Of a DNA stretch of 64,000 nucleotides, positions 18,223 to 27,673 are shown in pieces. The stretch spans positions 3,314,001 through 3,378,000 of the forward strand of contig NZ_CP118605.1 of assembly GCF_029869925.1 (NCBI RefSeq). Direction: 5' to 3'. A program made the translations under genes and the position numbers. Every line of letters starts with the position of its first letter. Position 1 is the stretch's first letter. The notes beneath the pieces are model-generated. The model was not told the DNA's origin and ran no database searches. It saw only the letters and a program-made list of their open reading frames with translations. The stretch is from Microbulbifer bruguierae (GTDB lineage Bacteria > Pseudomonadota > Gammaproteobacteria > Pseudomonadales > Cellvibrionaceae).

Positions 18223-18480
18223 ATGGATATAGTGATATTCCTGTTTCAGGCATCTTGGATTGCTGGAGTGATTTCTGGACTTGCTGCAGCGATGAACATG
18301 GCAGCGCTCAATAAACATGCTGTGCGGGCCCCATGGTTTCTAAAATTGTCTGGAATATCGCTGCTGTTTTCAAAGTGCTATCCAAACCACAATATGCAGA
18401 GAAAGATTACTCTCACTCTAGAGTTGATTTGTGTATTTTGTATTTTTTTGACTTTGCGTCTGATAATTCAGGCTAAATAA
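18223..18480 (+). CDS. small hypothetical membrane protein
   Basis: 85 residues with AGGAG eight bases before the ATG. Hydrophobic segments at about residues 4-28 and 62-83, with a short basic loop between (SKCYPNHNMQRK). No family recognised. The next small gene follows within 20 bases, so the two are probably co-transcribed. Confidence 0.6.
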   Translation: MDIVIFLFQASWIAGVISGLAAAMNMAALNKHAVRAPWFLKLSGISLLFSKCYPNHNMQRKITLTLELICVFCIFLTLRLIIQAK

Positions 18481-18498
18481 TCTATGGGGACGTATGAA

Positions 18499-18639
18499 AT
18501 GGAATATCTTGGTTTTCTTGGATTTGTTTTTTCTCTCATTGCTTTGCACAAGATTAGTAATCTTGAAAAGAAACTTAAGAGGTTGGACGTGTTGCCAAAT
18601 GACTTCGACTCAGATGCAGATGAAGATAAAACCAAGTAA
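18499..18639 (+). CDS. very small membrane protein with helical tail
   Basis: 46 residues starting MEYLGFLGFVFSLIALHKIS, then a charged helix NLEKKLKRLDVLP and an acidic end (DSDADEDKTK). An earlier in-frame ATG at 18484 would make 51 residues, but GGGGA lies at the right distance before 18499. One membrane helix followed by a coiled-coil-like helix is a pattern I have seen in small uncharacterised proteins of gammaproteobacteria. A competing frame from 18494 is shorter in sense and has no family look. Confidence 0.55.
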   Translation: MEYLGFLGFVFSLIALHKISNLEKKLKRLDVLPNDFDSDADEDKTK

Positions 18640-18739
18640 AGAGAGCTTTTTCATGCTTTTTTTTGCAGTTTTCGAATAGAAGTCATGTGAGCCCTGATGA
18701 GGGTGCCAAGTTTCAGTGCTTTGACGGAGTGCCATACTT

Positions 18740-19138
18740 ATGAAAGGAAGCTGTTTATGTGGTCAGATTCAGTATCAAATTGAAAAGCTAGATGGCGCTA
18801 TTCAGCATTGTTCATGTAAGACATGTAGGAAGGCGCACTCTGCGGCGTTCAATACCGCTGCCGCGGTATTAAAAGAAAGTTTCTCGTGGGAAAAAGGAGA
18901 GGATAAGTTATCGGCTTATGAATCTTCTCCTGGAAAAGTTCGCTACTTTTGTTCAAATTGCGGATCGCAGCTAATCGCGACAAAGGAAGGAAGCCCAAAT
19001 TACATACTTCGCGTAGCAACTTTAGATGAAGATCCGGGGGTGAAAGCTGAGTTCGGTATTTGGAGATCCCATGAGGTTTCCTGGCTGGAGTATGGCGAGC
19101 ATATTCCCGCATACAATGAGTGGCAGCCAGGCAGATAG
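18740..19138 (+). CDS. GFA family zinc protein
   Basis: 132 residues of the glutathione-dependent formaldehyde-activating (GFA/CENP-V) fold. Zinc ligands are visible: C5 and C7 (CLCG), C24, C26 and C29 (CSCKTC), and the pair in FCSNCGSQ. The family is widespread, and most members have no proven substrate; spontaneous glutathione-formaldehyde condensation was shown for one. Full length. Within the AT-richer islet, downstream of the small membrane protein genes. Confidence 0.85.
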   Translation: MKGSCLCGQIQYQIEKLDGAIQHCSCKTCRKAHSAAFNTAAAVLKESFSWEKGEDKLSAYESSPGKVRYFCSNCGSQLIATKEGSPNYILRVATLDEDPGVKAEFGIWRSHEVSWLEYGEHIPAYNEWQPGR

Positions 19139-19159
19139 CCTGTATTTTTGTACGTTGAA

Positions 19160-19381
19160 ATGGTGTCGATGACGATGTGGCATAAAACCGAAGAACAGAA
19201 GTTAATATCAGCCTGTATACACGCCTGTAATTTGATCGAGGACTCTAAGATTTGTGGCGGATGTTTCCGCACAACAGGTGAAATTGAAGCCTGGAGAAAG
19301 CTTGATGAGGCCGCTCGAAAGATCATCTTGCAAAAGGCTGAAATGCGCAAACTGAGCTCTCAGGGAATACCCGAGCTCTGA
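19160..19381 (+). CDS. DUF1289-type cysteine protein
   Basis: About 73 residues. The core CIHACNLIEDSKICGGCFRT followed by EIEAWRKLDEAARKIIL matches the DUF1289 (YdhL-like) pattern of four cysteines, Arg-Thr and a Glu-Ile-x-x-Trp helix. The start is uncertain: ATGs at 19160, 19169 and 19175 are all possible, none with a strong ribosome binding site. Convergent with apaH, 22 bp apart. Function unknown; the cysteines suggest metal binding. Confidence 0.65.
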   Translation: MVSMTMWHKTEEQKLISACIHACNLIEDSKICGGCFRTTGEIEAWRKLDEAARKIILQKAEMRKLSSQGIPEL

Positions 19382-19403
19382 CAAGCTTCGCAGGTACAGT
19401 CTG

Positions 19404-20231
19404 TTACTGCAGCGTGCAATCCGCACAAAAGAAGTTTTCATCCTCCAGCCGCATGGCGGTAAGGTAGCCTCCCCAAACACACCCGGTATCCAGCGCATAT
19501 ACGTTCCTGGTATTGGCTTCCCCTTCCAGCGCTGCCCAGTGTCCGAATATCACGCGGTCATCTTTGGTCTTGCGATTTTTGAAGCTGAACCAGGGTTTGT
19601 AGTCGTGGTGTGCTGCCAGGGGACCCTGCTTGGTGACGAGATCCAGGGTACCGTCTTCCTTGCAGAATCGCATACGGGTGAAGTAGTTGGTGATGGAGCG
19701 CAGGCGCTCGACGCCGATCAGGTGGTCGTTCCACTTGTGGGGCTCGTTGCCGTACATGCCAAAGAAAAAGGCTTCTGCCATAGAACGATCCTGCAAAGCC
19801 TTGTGCACCTCTCCCGCGAGCTCCAGAGCTTTGCTCATGCTCCAGATCGGCGGGATACCTGCGTGCACCATGGAGAAATACTTGCTGGCGACTTTCTTGT
19901 GCACCATGAGAGGTTGCTTTTGCAGCCAGCCCAGTAGTTTGTCGGCGTCCTTGGCGCGCAGTACTTGCGCCAGGTCGTACTCCTTGTCGGTCAGGCGTTT
20001 GGCACCGTGGGCGAGGGCGAGCAGGTGCAGGTCGTGGTTGCCGAGTACCGCGGTGATCTGGCTGCGGTGTTCGTATAGGAAGCGCAGGGTGCTGAGGCTG
20101 TCCGGGCCCCTGTGCACCATGTCGCCGGCAAGCCACAGTTTGTCCTTGTCCGGGTTGAAGCGGACTTTTTTGAGCAGTCTCTGAAAGGGTTCGAAGCAGC
20201 CCTGAATGTCGCCGATTGCGTAAGTTGCCAA
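19404..20231 (-). CDS. apaH: symmetrical bis(5'-nucleosyl)-tetraphosphatase ApaH
   Basis: Hydrolyses Ap4A to two ADP, limiting dinucleoside polyphosphates that also cap RNA in bacteria. 275 residues. The metallophosphatase motifs are intact: GDIQGC at 7-12, GDMVHRGPDS near 36 and GNHD near 64. It lies 13 bp after rsmA on the same strand. The gene apaG, which usually lies between them, is absent here. Confidence 0.96.
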   Translation of the reverse strand: MATYAIGDIQGCFEPFQRLLKKVRFNPDKDKLWLAGDMVHRGPDSLSTLRFLYEHRSQITAVLGNHDLHLLALAHGAKRLTDKEYDLAQVLRAKDADKLLGWLQKQPLMVHKKVASKYFSMVHAGIPPIWSMSKALELAGEVHKALQDRSMAEAFFFGMYGNEPHKWNDHLIGVERLRSITNYFTRMRFCKEDGTLDLVTKQGPLAAHHDYKPWFSFKNRKTKDDRVIFGHWAALEGEANTRNVYALDTGCVWGGYLTAMRLEDENFFCADCTLQ

Positions 20232-20244
20232 AATTCCGTTCCGT

Positions 20245-21072
20245 TTACTGAGCCTGTTCTGGCGGATTTGAGGAAGGGGGAAGGCTGCTGCAGTAATCTG
20301 CGAGCTCCACGTATTCCTTGACGCTCAGAGTTTCCGGACGGCGGCTGGCGTCGATCGGCAGCTGTGCAGTGTCGAGATCCGGAAACAGGGGCTTCAATGC
20401 GTTGCGCAGGGTTTTACGGCGCTGCTGGAAGGCGATACTGACAATGCGCTCCAGTAACGGCTCATCTTTAGCTGGAAAGGGGAGAGTCTGGTGTGGGACC
20501 AGCCGCACGATCGCGGAGTCCACCTTGGGCGCCGGGCGGAAGGATTGTGGCGGCACCGGGAACAGGCCCTGTACCCGGCAGAAATACTGTGTCATGACAC
20601 TCAGACGACCGAAGGATTTTGCACCGGGTACGGCCGCGAGGCGGTCCACCACTTCTTTCTGCAGCATGAAGTGCATGTCCTTGACCTTGCCGCGAAAACT
20701 CAGCAGGTGGAACAGCAGCGGGGTGGAAATATTGTAGGGCAGGTTGCCGACGATACGTAGTTGCTCACCTTCTTCGACCATGCTGCCGAAGTCGAACTTC
20801 AGCGCATCTTTTTCGATGATGGTGAAGTCCGGGTATTCGCGAAATTTGAATTGCAGCATCGGGATCAGGTCCCGGTCCAGCTCCACCGCGGTAAGGGAGG
20901 GGCACTTGTCCAGCAGCAATGCGGTGATGGCACCCTGACCGGGGCCAATCTCCACCAACTTGTCGGTGTCTTTGGGGCCGATGGCACGCACGATGCGCTC
21001 GATGATGTTTTCGTCGACAAGAAAGTTCTGGCCGAAGCGCTTGCGCGCTTTGTGTTGGAAGAAGTTGTCCAT
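20245..21072 (-). CDS. rsmA: 16S rRNA dimethyladenosine transferase RsmA (KsgA)
   Basis: Dimethylates A1518 and A1519 of 16S rRNA during small-subunit assembly. 275 residues. GQNFLVD at the N-terminus, SAM-binding VEIGPGQGAIT, and the catalytic NLPYNIST are all present; the C-terminal helical domain ends with a Pro/Ser-rich tail. Part of the lptD-surA-pdxA-rsmA-apaH string, as in E. coli. Confidence 0.97.
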   Translation of the reverse strand: MDNFFQHKARKRFGQNFLVDENIIERIVRAIGPKDTDKLVEIGPGQGAITALLLDKCPSLTAVELDRDLIPMLQFKFREYPDFTIIEKDALKFDFGSMVEEGEQLRIVGNLPYNISTPLLFHLLSFRGKVKDMHFMLQKEVVDRLAAVPGAKSFGRLSVMTQYFCRVQGLFPVPPQSFRPAPKVDSAIVRLVPHQTLPFPAKDEPLLERIVSIAFQQRRKTLRNALKPLFPDLDTAQLPIDASRRPETLSVKEYVELADYCSSLPPSSNPPEQAQ

Positions 21073-21112
21073 GCAATGTTGTTCGGTTGTGCCCGCCAGT
21101 AAAAATAGAGAT

Positions 21113-21139
21113 GGTGGGCACGCTACGCTTTGCCCACCC
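21113..21139. repeat. palindrome between pdxA and rsmA
   Basis: GGTGGGCA and TGCCCACC flank a 10-bp centre (cgctacgctt). Palindromes with this wording are scattered in many gammaproteobacterial genomes. It interrupts the otherwise tight operon between pdxA and rsmA. Confidence 0.6.
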
Positions 21140-21171
21140 TACGGCAGTATCAGGGTAAAAAAGGGGCGCCC

Positions 21172-22173
21172 TTAAAATTGGCGCAGTTTTGCCAGCTCAA
21201 TGGCCTGGCTCAGGGCGGCGTAAAGGCTGCCGGTATCGGCGATGCCATTGCCTGCAATATTGAGTGCGGTGCCGTGGTCCACGGAGGTGCGGATAAACGG
21301 CAACCCCAGGGTGATATTGATGGCGCGCCCGAAACCCTTGAATTTTAACACTGGTAGGCCCTGATCGTGGTACATGGCCAGTACTGCGTCACAACGTGCC
21401 AGTTGCGGCGGGGTGAACAGGGTGTCGGCGGGTAGCGGGCCGATCAGATTCAGCCCCAGGGCGCGCAGGGTTTCCAGGGCCGGTTCGATAACGTCGATTT
21501 CTTCGCGCCCCAGATGACCGTCTTCACCGGCGTGCGGGTTGAGGCCGCAGACCCCGATGCGCGGATGTTCAATGCGAAACTGATCCCGCAGGCTGCGGTG
21601 CAGAATGGTGAGAACCTGCTGCAACGACGGCCCGCTGATGGCGTCACTGACATCCTTGAGCGGCAGGTGGGTGGTGGCCAGTGCCACCCGCAGCTCGTCG
21701 GCGGCGAGCATCATTACCACCTTTTCCACACCGGCTTTTTCCGCAAAAAATTCGGTGTGGCCGCTGAATGGCACACCGGCTTCGTTGATCACGCCCTTGT
21801 GTACCGGGCCGGTCACCACGGCGTCGAATGTACGCTGCAGGCAGCCCTCCGCGGCAAGTCGCAGTGTTTCCAATACGTAGGGAGCGTTGGTGGGGTTGAG
21901 TTGCCCGGGGTAGGCCGCTTGCGCCAGCTCGACGGGCAGGATGTGCAAGCTGTTGGCCGGTGTGGCCTGGACTGGCAGTGTGGGGTCGAAGGGCAGCAAT
22001 GTAAGGGCTTTGCCCTGCCGGGTGGCTTCCTGCTGTAGCAGATCAGGATCGGCAATGGCGATGATCTGTGCGCTGGCAATGTCGCTGGCGCGCTCAGAGC
22101 AGGCGAGTTTTACCGCGAGCTCCGGGCCAATCCCGGCGGGTTCGCCGGGGGTGAAGGCAATTCGGGGCGTCAT
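21172..22173 (-). CDS. pdxA: 4-hydroxythreonine-4-phosphate dehydrogenase PdxA
   Basis: Oxidises 4-phosphohydroxy-threonine, feeding ring closure to pyridoxine phosphate by PdxJ. 333 residues. GEPAGIGPE at the N-terminus, SGHTEFFA, the metal-binding histidine regions ([20 protein letters not shown]) and the C-terminal TSVDHGTA are intact. Starts 6 bp after surA ends, so they share a message. Confidence 0.97.
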   Translation of the reverse strand: MTPRIAFTPGEPAGIGPELAVKLACSERASDIASAQIIAIADPDLLQQEATRQGKALTLLPFDPTLPVQATPANSLHILPVELAQAAYPGQLNPTNAPYVLETLRLAAEGCLQRTFDAVVTGPVHKGVINEAGVPFSGHTEFFAEKAGVEKVVMMLAADELRVALATTHLPLKDVSDAISGPSLQQVLTILHRSLRDQFRIEHPRIGVCGLNPHAGEDGHLGREEIDVIEPALETLRALGLNLIGPLPADTLFTPPQLARCDAVLAMYHDQGLPVLKFKGFGRAINITLGLPFIRTSVDHGTALNIAGNGIADTGSLYAALSQAIELAKLRQF

Positions 22174-22179
22174 CGCCGG

Positions 22180-23541
22180 TTACTGCTGCTCTGCGGGTTT
22201 TTCATCGCTGGCGGCGGACGGGTCCTGCAGCTCCGGCAGCTTGATTTCCACATAGGCCTGGTCGCGGATTTCCTGACGCCAGCTCTGCAGTTCCTCTTCA
22301 TAGCGGCGGTTGCGCAGCAAATTGGCGGCCTGGTTGCGGATGTACTGGTCCGTCATATCCTGCTGGCGGCGACCCTCGATCTCCAGCAGGTGCCAGCCGA
22401 ACTGACTGCGAAACGGCATGCTCATCTCGCCCACCGGGGTGTTGTCCATAGCCTGGGTAAATTCGGGTACGAACTGGCCGGGGTTGGACCAGCCCAGGTC
22501 GCCGCCTTGCAGCATGGTGCCGATGTCTTCGGAGTTGTCGCGGGCGGCGTCTTCAAATTTCAGGTCACCGGCTTCGATCTTACTGCGCAGGTCCATCAGC
22601 AGCTTGTAGGCCGCGTCGTCGTCGCGGATGGCGGAGGTCTTCACCAGGATGTGACGCACCTTGGTCTGCTCCACCACCTGCTCGGTGGCGCCGCGCTGCT
22701 CGTGGATTTTCAGCAGGTGGAAACCGGCATCGCTGCGGAAAGGCTTGGTGGTGTCGCCAACTTTGAGGCCCTCGAGGGCGTCGGCGAACAGGGTGGGCAG
22801 TTCGACGGTTTTGCGCCAGCCCAGGTCACCGCCTTGCAGGGCGTTCTGGCCGGCAGAGTTGGAAATTGCCAGGGCGCGAAAATCATCCCCTTTGCTGGCT
22901 TTTTCATATACCGCTTCCGCCTTGGCACGGGCCGCGGTCACTTCTTCCGAAGGTGCGCTGGAACCCACTGGAATCAGGATATGCCCGAGCTGGTACTGGG
23001 GGGACTTCCAGAATTCACCTTCTTTGGAGCGCAGGAAGTTGTTGATGTCCTGGTCGGTGATCTGGATGCGGCGGCTGACGCTGCCCTGCTCCACCCGGCG
23101 AATGATCATTTCCTCGCGGATCTGTTGGCGGAAGGCATTGTTGGAGATGCCGTCCGCGGCGAGCTTTTGTTGGAACTCTGCGGGAGAGACATTCATGTTC
23201 TGCTGGACCCGGGCGATAGCCTGGTCGAGCTCTTCATCGGAGATGGTGACGCCGGCACGGGCGCCCATCTGCAGTTGCAGCCGTTCGACGATCAACTGCT
23301 CCAGAACCTGGCGGCGGAGAATATCGATGGGCGGTGCCTGCACATTCTGGGCGGCGATCTGCTGGGTGATGGTGTTCATGCGCTGTTGCAGTTCACTGGC
23401 CATGACCACGTCGTCGTCCACCACGGCCACTACCCGGTCAAGCTTCTGTACCTGGGCCACAGCCGGCAGGGCAAAAGCGCACAGGGCGGCGAGAGTCAGC
23501 AGGCCGCGGCGGGGGAAGTTGAACATCTGCATTATTGTCAT
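22180..23541 (-). CDS. surA: periplasmic chaperone/prolyl isomerase SurA
   Basis: Escorts unfolded outer-membrane proteins, including LptD, through the periplasm. 453 residues from ATG 23541, which shares a base with the lptD stop (TGATG); an in-frame GTG lies one codon earlier, and MFNFPRRGLL is a possible later start. Signal peptide with LTLAALCAFALPAVA before QVQKLD. The N-terminal chaperone domain is followed by two PpiC rotamase domains (centred on YQLGHILIP...GDLGWR and VRHILVKT...GDLGWS) and the short C-terminal helix. The tail ends in a charged Pro/Glu stretch. Confidence 0.96.
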   Translation of the reverse strand: MTIMQMFNFPRRGLLTLAALCAFALPAVAQVQKLDRVVAVVDDDVVMASELQQRMNTITQQIAAQNVQAPPIDILRRQVLEQLIVERLQLQMGARAGVTISDEELDQAIARVQQNMNVSPAEFQQKLAADGISNNAFRQQIREEMIIRRVEQGSVSRRIQITDQDINNFLRSKEGEFWKSPQYQLGHILIPVGSSAPSEEVTAARAKAEAVYEKASKGDDFRALAISNSAGQNALQGGDLGWRKTVELPTLFADALEGLKVGDTTKPFRSDAGFHLLKIHEQRGATEQVVEQTKVRHILVKTSAIRDDDAAYKLLMDLRSKIEAGDLKFEDAARDNSEDIGTMLQGGDLGWSNPGQFVPEFTQAMDNTPVGEMSMPFRSQFGWHLLEIEGRRQQDMTDQYIRNQAANLLRNRRYEEELQSWRQEIRDQAYVEIKLPELQDPSAASDEKPAEQQ

Positions 23542-26150
23542 CACTGTTTCAGTACTTCTCTTTGGTCAAAGTTGGCAATGCCCTGGCTGAGCATACGGGT
23601 AACCGAGCCACCGAGGCCAGCCAGGCCCTTCAACTGCAGTTCAATATAGATGCCCTCGTCGAACTCCAGCTCTTCGGGGGCGACCACGTCTGCCAGGTCG
23701 TTGTCCAGTTGGCGTCGCCACAGCACCCGGGTGCGGTAGCAGCATGTGTCGTATTCGAGTCCGGCGAGGTATTCCAGTTCCCGGTCAAAGGTGAAATCGT
23801 AATTGGCCCGCGCGAGGATCGAAAGGCGGGTATTGATCGGCCACGCGGCGGAGATGTCAGCTTGTCGCACCGGGCCGCGGATCAGGTTGTCGTTTTCGTC
23901 GTACACCTCGAGCTTGCGCAGGTAGCGGTAACCGACATTAAACAGGCGAAAATCGTCGTCCAGGTAGCGCAGCATAATGTTGCCACGATTGATGGTGTGG
24001 TCGGTATCGTGATAGATCACTTCGCTGCTGATGCGCAGGGTATCTGTGGGGCGGCTTTCCAGACGCGCGGCGAATTCTGAGCGCGGCACGTCCTCGAGGA
24101 AGTCGCGCAGCTCGATACGACTACTTTGCGAATAGAAGATCTGGCCGGCACTGGCGGCAAACAGGTCGCGCCCGCTGCTGGGATCGACGAAGCGGGTGGT
24201 GATACCGAGCGCCGCGCGGTCAGCGTCGTCAATCCGGTCATGGCCGTTGAAGCGGCTGTCGCGGAACAGCTGGTCGTAGCTGAAGGTGAACAGCGAAGTG
24301 TCGTACAGCAGGTCGTTGCCGCCATCCCGGTTGCTGGTGCTCACATTCAGGAAGTCCGTTTGATCGGCTTCGGTGCTGGCGAGCAGGAACAGGCGCGGCT
24401 CCAGTGTCTGCACATATTCGTGACTGAAAAAGTTGCCGGAGCGCTCAAAGAAGAGCCCGCTGTCGATGGACAGCTGGCCGGCGGCGGCTTCCGGCGAGTC
24501 CAGGTTGGCATCCGCGAGAAAGGTGTCCGCCAGGTCGTAGCCCAGATAGATCCCGCTAATCTCGGGATTGAAGAAGCCCCACAGCCACTGCTTGTCCCAG
24601 CCAAAGCGGTAGTCGACGTGGGCGCGGTTGGCGTTGACGAAATTGCGCGTGCTGGTAGTGACACTGGATGGATCGTCCACATCGCCGATAAAGCGGATGG
24701 TCTGGGTGTCCTGGTGGTCAAAGCTGGTTACTTCGTGCTCCATCAGCAGCTGCCAGTCGCCCCACTTGTAGTTGCCGTCCAGGTTCAGTCGCGGCAGCTG
24801 GCTGTAGGTATCAAACCGGTCTTTCGCCAGCTGCTGGTACTCCTGCGCGCGCACGCTGGCGTGCCAGTGTTCGCTGGTGAGGCTGGCCTCTACGCTCTGG
24901 TTGAGGCTGGTAAGGGCGCGCGAGTTGACGTTTTGTGGCGCCTGCACATTGGTGTTGTCCAGGTCGCGGAAGTAGTCCGCATCGCTGACCTTGGTGTAAT
25001 CGATCCTGGTGCGCCACAAACCGCCGTTGCCACCCTGCTGGTCCAGGTTGAGGAACCAGCGGTCTTCGCCCTTGGCGGGTAGTACCAGGTCTTCCGGGAA
25101 GCCGTCATTGATCAGGCGGCGGGCATCGTCGTCGTCGCCACCTTTATCGTTGGGCAAGCCGGCAACGCGGACTTCGGTGTTGAAATTCCGGCTCAGGTAG
25201 CGGGTTTCCACCTCCAGGCCGGTACCGCGGTACTGTATGTAGCGCGGCACTATGGTGGCATCCAGCTGCGGCGCGATGTTCCAGTAATAGGGAATCGCGA
25301 TATCCAGGCCGTTTTCGTCATCGGTGCTGAGACTGGGAAACAGGAACCCGGACATGCGATCGCTGCCCACCGGGAAGCGCAGATACGGGAAATAGAACAC
25401 CGGCACATCGGCAATTTCCAGGCGCACATTGCGCGCCGTGCCCTGGCGCTCCACATTGTCGATGGTGATCTCACCACCGGTCATGCGCCAGAAAACGTCG
25501 TCCGGTTCACAGCGAGTGTAATTGCCTTCCGTCAGAATCAGCTCTCCGCTGGCCTCGCGGGAAGCGAAGCGGGCCGAGCCGTGGACGTATTCGTCGTGCA
25601 CCACGTAAGTGGCGTCTTCGATGGCGGCGGCCTTGCTGTCTGTATGCACCTCGGCGGCTTTGCCGCGCACTAGCAGACTGGGTTCGCGCATTTCGATGGC
25701 GCCACTCAGGTAAGCGGTATTTTCCTCGCGATTGACGTCCACCTGGTCGGCAAACAGCTGACGGTAGCCCTGGGTAATGTGGACATTGCCGCGCAACTGC
25801 GCGGTGCCATCCTCCAGCCAGTTGGAGCTGTCGGCGGTCGCGCGCAATGGCGCGTCTTCCGGAAGCAGGTCCGCGTTGGGGTAATCGCGTGGAGGCTCGA
25901 TAAAGGCACCGCCACAAACCGGCGCCAGCTCGCTGCGGGAGTCGGGGTCCATTTCACTCTTGGGGAACCAGTCCAGGTACAGGTAGGGGTTGCTCTGGGG
26001 TTGAACTTCCACCTGAGGGGCGGTGTCTGCATTAGCGCTGGCGGCCAGCCACAGTTGCTGGACGGCAAGCAGGCCGAAAGCGAGAGAGCGCGGGCGAGAT
26101 AATTGTCCAATGGCCAGCGCAAGGTGGCGCCAGCGGGAAGCTTCCAGCAT
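23541..26150 (-). CDS. lptD: LPS-assembly outer-membrane protein LptD
   Basis: With LptE it inserts lipopolysaccharide into the outer leaflet. 869 residues from the ATG at 26150, chosen because it yields a signal peptide ending in LAASANA; the frame stays open to 26351. Periplasmic jellyroll (OstA) domain with repeating AEV...VVHDEYVHGSARF strands, then a long beta barrel. Cysteines in VCGGAF, YTRCEPDD and the adjacent pair in YDTCCYRTRVLW correspond to the four that form the interdomain disulfides in E. coli. Divergent from amgK, coupled to surA. Confidence 0.95.
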   Translation of the reverse strand: MLEASRWRHLALAIGQLSRPRSLAFGLLAVQQLWLAASANADTAPQVEVQPQSNPYLYLDWFPKSEMDPDSRSELAPVCGGAFIEPPRDYPNADLLPEDAPLRATADSSNWLEDGTAQLRGNVHITQGYRQLFADQVDVNREENTAYLSGAIEMREPSLLVRGKAAEVHTDSKAAAIEDATYVVHDEYVHGSARFASREASGELILTEGNYTRCEPDDVFWRMTGGEITIDNVERQGTARNVRLEIADVPVFYFPYLRFPVGSDRMSGFLFPSLSTDDENGLDIAIPYYWNIAPQLDATIVPRYIQYRGTGLEVETRYLSRNFNTEVRVAGLPNDKGGDDDDARRLINDGFPEDLVLPAKGEDRWFLNLDQQGGNGGLWRTRIDYTKVSDADYFRDLDNTNVQAPQNVNSRALTSLNQSVEASLTSEHWHASVRAQEYQQLAKDRFDTYSQLPRLNLDGNYKWGDWQLLMEHEVTSFDHQDTQTIRFIGDVDDPSSVTTSTRNFVNANRAHVDYRFGWDKQWLWGFFNPEISGIYLGYDLADTFLADANLDSPEAAAGQLSIDSGLFFERSGNFFSHEYVQTLEPRLFLLASTEADQTDFLNVSTSNRDGGNDLLYDTSLFTFSYDQLFRDSRFNGHDRIDDADRAALGITTRFVDPSSGRDLFAASAGQIFYSQSSRIELRDFLEDVPRSEFAARLESRPTDTLRISSEVIYHDTDHTINRGNIMLRYLDDDFRLFNVGYRYLRKLEVYDENDNLIRGPVRQADISAAWPINTRLSILARANYDFTFDRELEYLAGLEYDTCCYRTRVLWRRQLDNDLADVVAPEELEFDEGIYIELQLKGLAGLGGSVTRMLSQGIANFDQREVLKQ

Positions 26151-26541
26151 CGAGTGAATTGTTCCGGCTATCTTTAGAGTCTGTTCCGTTGGCGAGATGG
26201 CGCGTTTGGGATCGCGGTTGCGCACCGTAAAAGCCCGGATCACTCCATCCTGAAGGGCACGGGTGTGCCAGAAACTGGAACAGTATGGCAGCGCGGGCAG
26301 GGCGGGTGCGCAAAAATCAGCGGTCGATTCTACTTGAATGCCCGTAGCCATGGAAACAATAGCGGGTGATACCCGGGGCCCGCACAGTTACAATGCGCGT
26401 TTTTTACGCGCTCCGTGCCCGGGTACAGAGGCACAACCCAGGTCAGACTGGGCCGAAAACAGGCCGCAAGGTGCTGTAACACAGCAGCGAAGGCGCATAG
26501 CGGTAAAAATTTTTAGCGGTAATGATTGGTACAGGTGGTGG

Positions 26542-27666
26542 ATGAGTGAGTGTGTAACCGAGGCCCCGGATGAGCGCCGCGAACAGCTGCGCCAGTGGGC
26601 CGCCCGAGCCCTGCAAGCCGGTCACGAACCGCTGCAGCTGCCGCCCCTGGAGAGCCGTCTGCACCTGCAGCCGCTTTCCGGAGATGCCGGCTTCCGCCGC
26701 TATTTCCGCACCGACACCAGCCCCAGTCTGATTGCGGTAGACTCGCCACCGCAGAAAACCAACGTCAATCGCTTCGTGGCACTGGCGGATTACCTGCGCC
26801 GCAACGGTATCCACACGCCACTGGTGATTGCCGCGGATATCGAGCGCGGTTACATGCTGCTGGAAGACCTCGGTGACACCCAGCTGCTGCGTGAATTGAA
26901 CGCCGACAGCGTTGCCGGTCTCTATGCCGAAGTCATGAACGAATTACTGTGCCTGCAGCAGATCAATCGCGCGGAAGGCCTGTTTCCTCCCTACAGCCGC
27001 GAACTTCTGCACATGGAGATGTCGCTGTTGCCGGAATGGCTGATCGGCAAGCTACTGGGACGGGAACTGGACGAGAGCGAACATCAGCTGCTGGAGCGCA
27101 CTTTTGCCCTGTTGCTGGACAGCGCCGCCGCGCAGCCACAGGTTCTGGTACACCGGGACTATCACAGCCGCAATCTGATGATCCGCGACGGTGAGCGCCC
27201 GGGTGTGGTGGATTTCCAGGACGCAGTATGGGGTCCGGTCGCGTACGATGTCGTTTCCCTGTTGCGGGACTGTTATATCCGCTGGCCTCAGGAGCAGGTA
27301 GAAAACTGGGCGCTCGCCTATGCCTCTCTGGCAATGGATGCTGGTGTCGTTCCCGAAGTTACCCCGGAAACCTTCCTGCGCTGGTTCGACTGGATGGGCC
27401 TTCAGCGTCACTTCAAGGTGCTGGGATTGTTTCCACGCCTGTGTCTGCGCGACGGCAAGCGCGGCTATCTGCCGGATCTGCCCCTGGTTATTCGCTACAC
27501 CCTGGAGGTGTGCGACAAATACCTGGAGCTGCAGCCCTTTGCCGACTGGTTTCGCCAGGAGATCCTGCCGCTGATCGAAACGCAGGAATGGTATCGCGAC
27601 TACCGCACAGCCGGCGAGCGTGCCGCCGTGGTAACCGAGGCACCCCAGATAAGAAAGGCCCCATGA
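26542..27666 (+). CDS. amgK: N-acetylmuramate/N-acetylglucosamine kinase AmgK
   Basis: Anomeric sugar kinase of the Pseudomonas-type peptidoglycan recycling route that bypasses de novo UDP-MurNAc synthesis and confers fosfomycin tolerance. 374 residues from ATG 26542. Aminoglycoside phosphotransferase fold: LEDLGD hinge, catalytic VHRDYHSRNLM, and metal-binding VVDFQDA. The open frame extends to 26338, but the region before 26542 has no homology. Adjacent murU and divergent lptD match the Pseudomonas putida arrangement. Confidence 0.93.
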   Translation: MSECVTEAPDERREQLRQWAARALQAGHEPLQLPPLESRLHLQPLSGDAGFRRYFRTDTSPSLIAVDSPPQKTNVNRFVALADYLRRNGIHTPLVIAADIERGYMLLEDLGDTQLLRELNADSVAGLYAEVMNELLCLQQINRAEGLFPPYSRELLHMEMSLLPEWLIGKLLGRELDESEHQLLERTFALLLDSAAAQPQVLVHRDYHSRNLMIRDGERPGVVDFQDAVWGPVAYDVVSLLRDCYIRWPQEQVENWALAYASLAMDAGVVPEVTPETFLRWFDWMGLQRHFKVLGLFPRLCLRDGKRGYLPDLPLVIRYTLEVCDKYLELQPFADWFRQEILPLIETQEWYRDYRTAGERAAVVTEAPQIRKAP

Positions 27667-27673
27667 TTCGCCT

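Noticed and set aside
17264..18739. Integron-cassette array (small genes, GFA protein, core-site-like heptamers near 17288 and 17298)
   Set aside because: The heptamers are too close together to form an attC site, and no repeated recombination site follows the other small genes.
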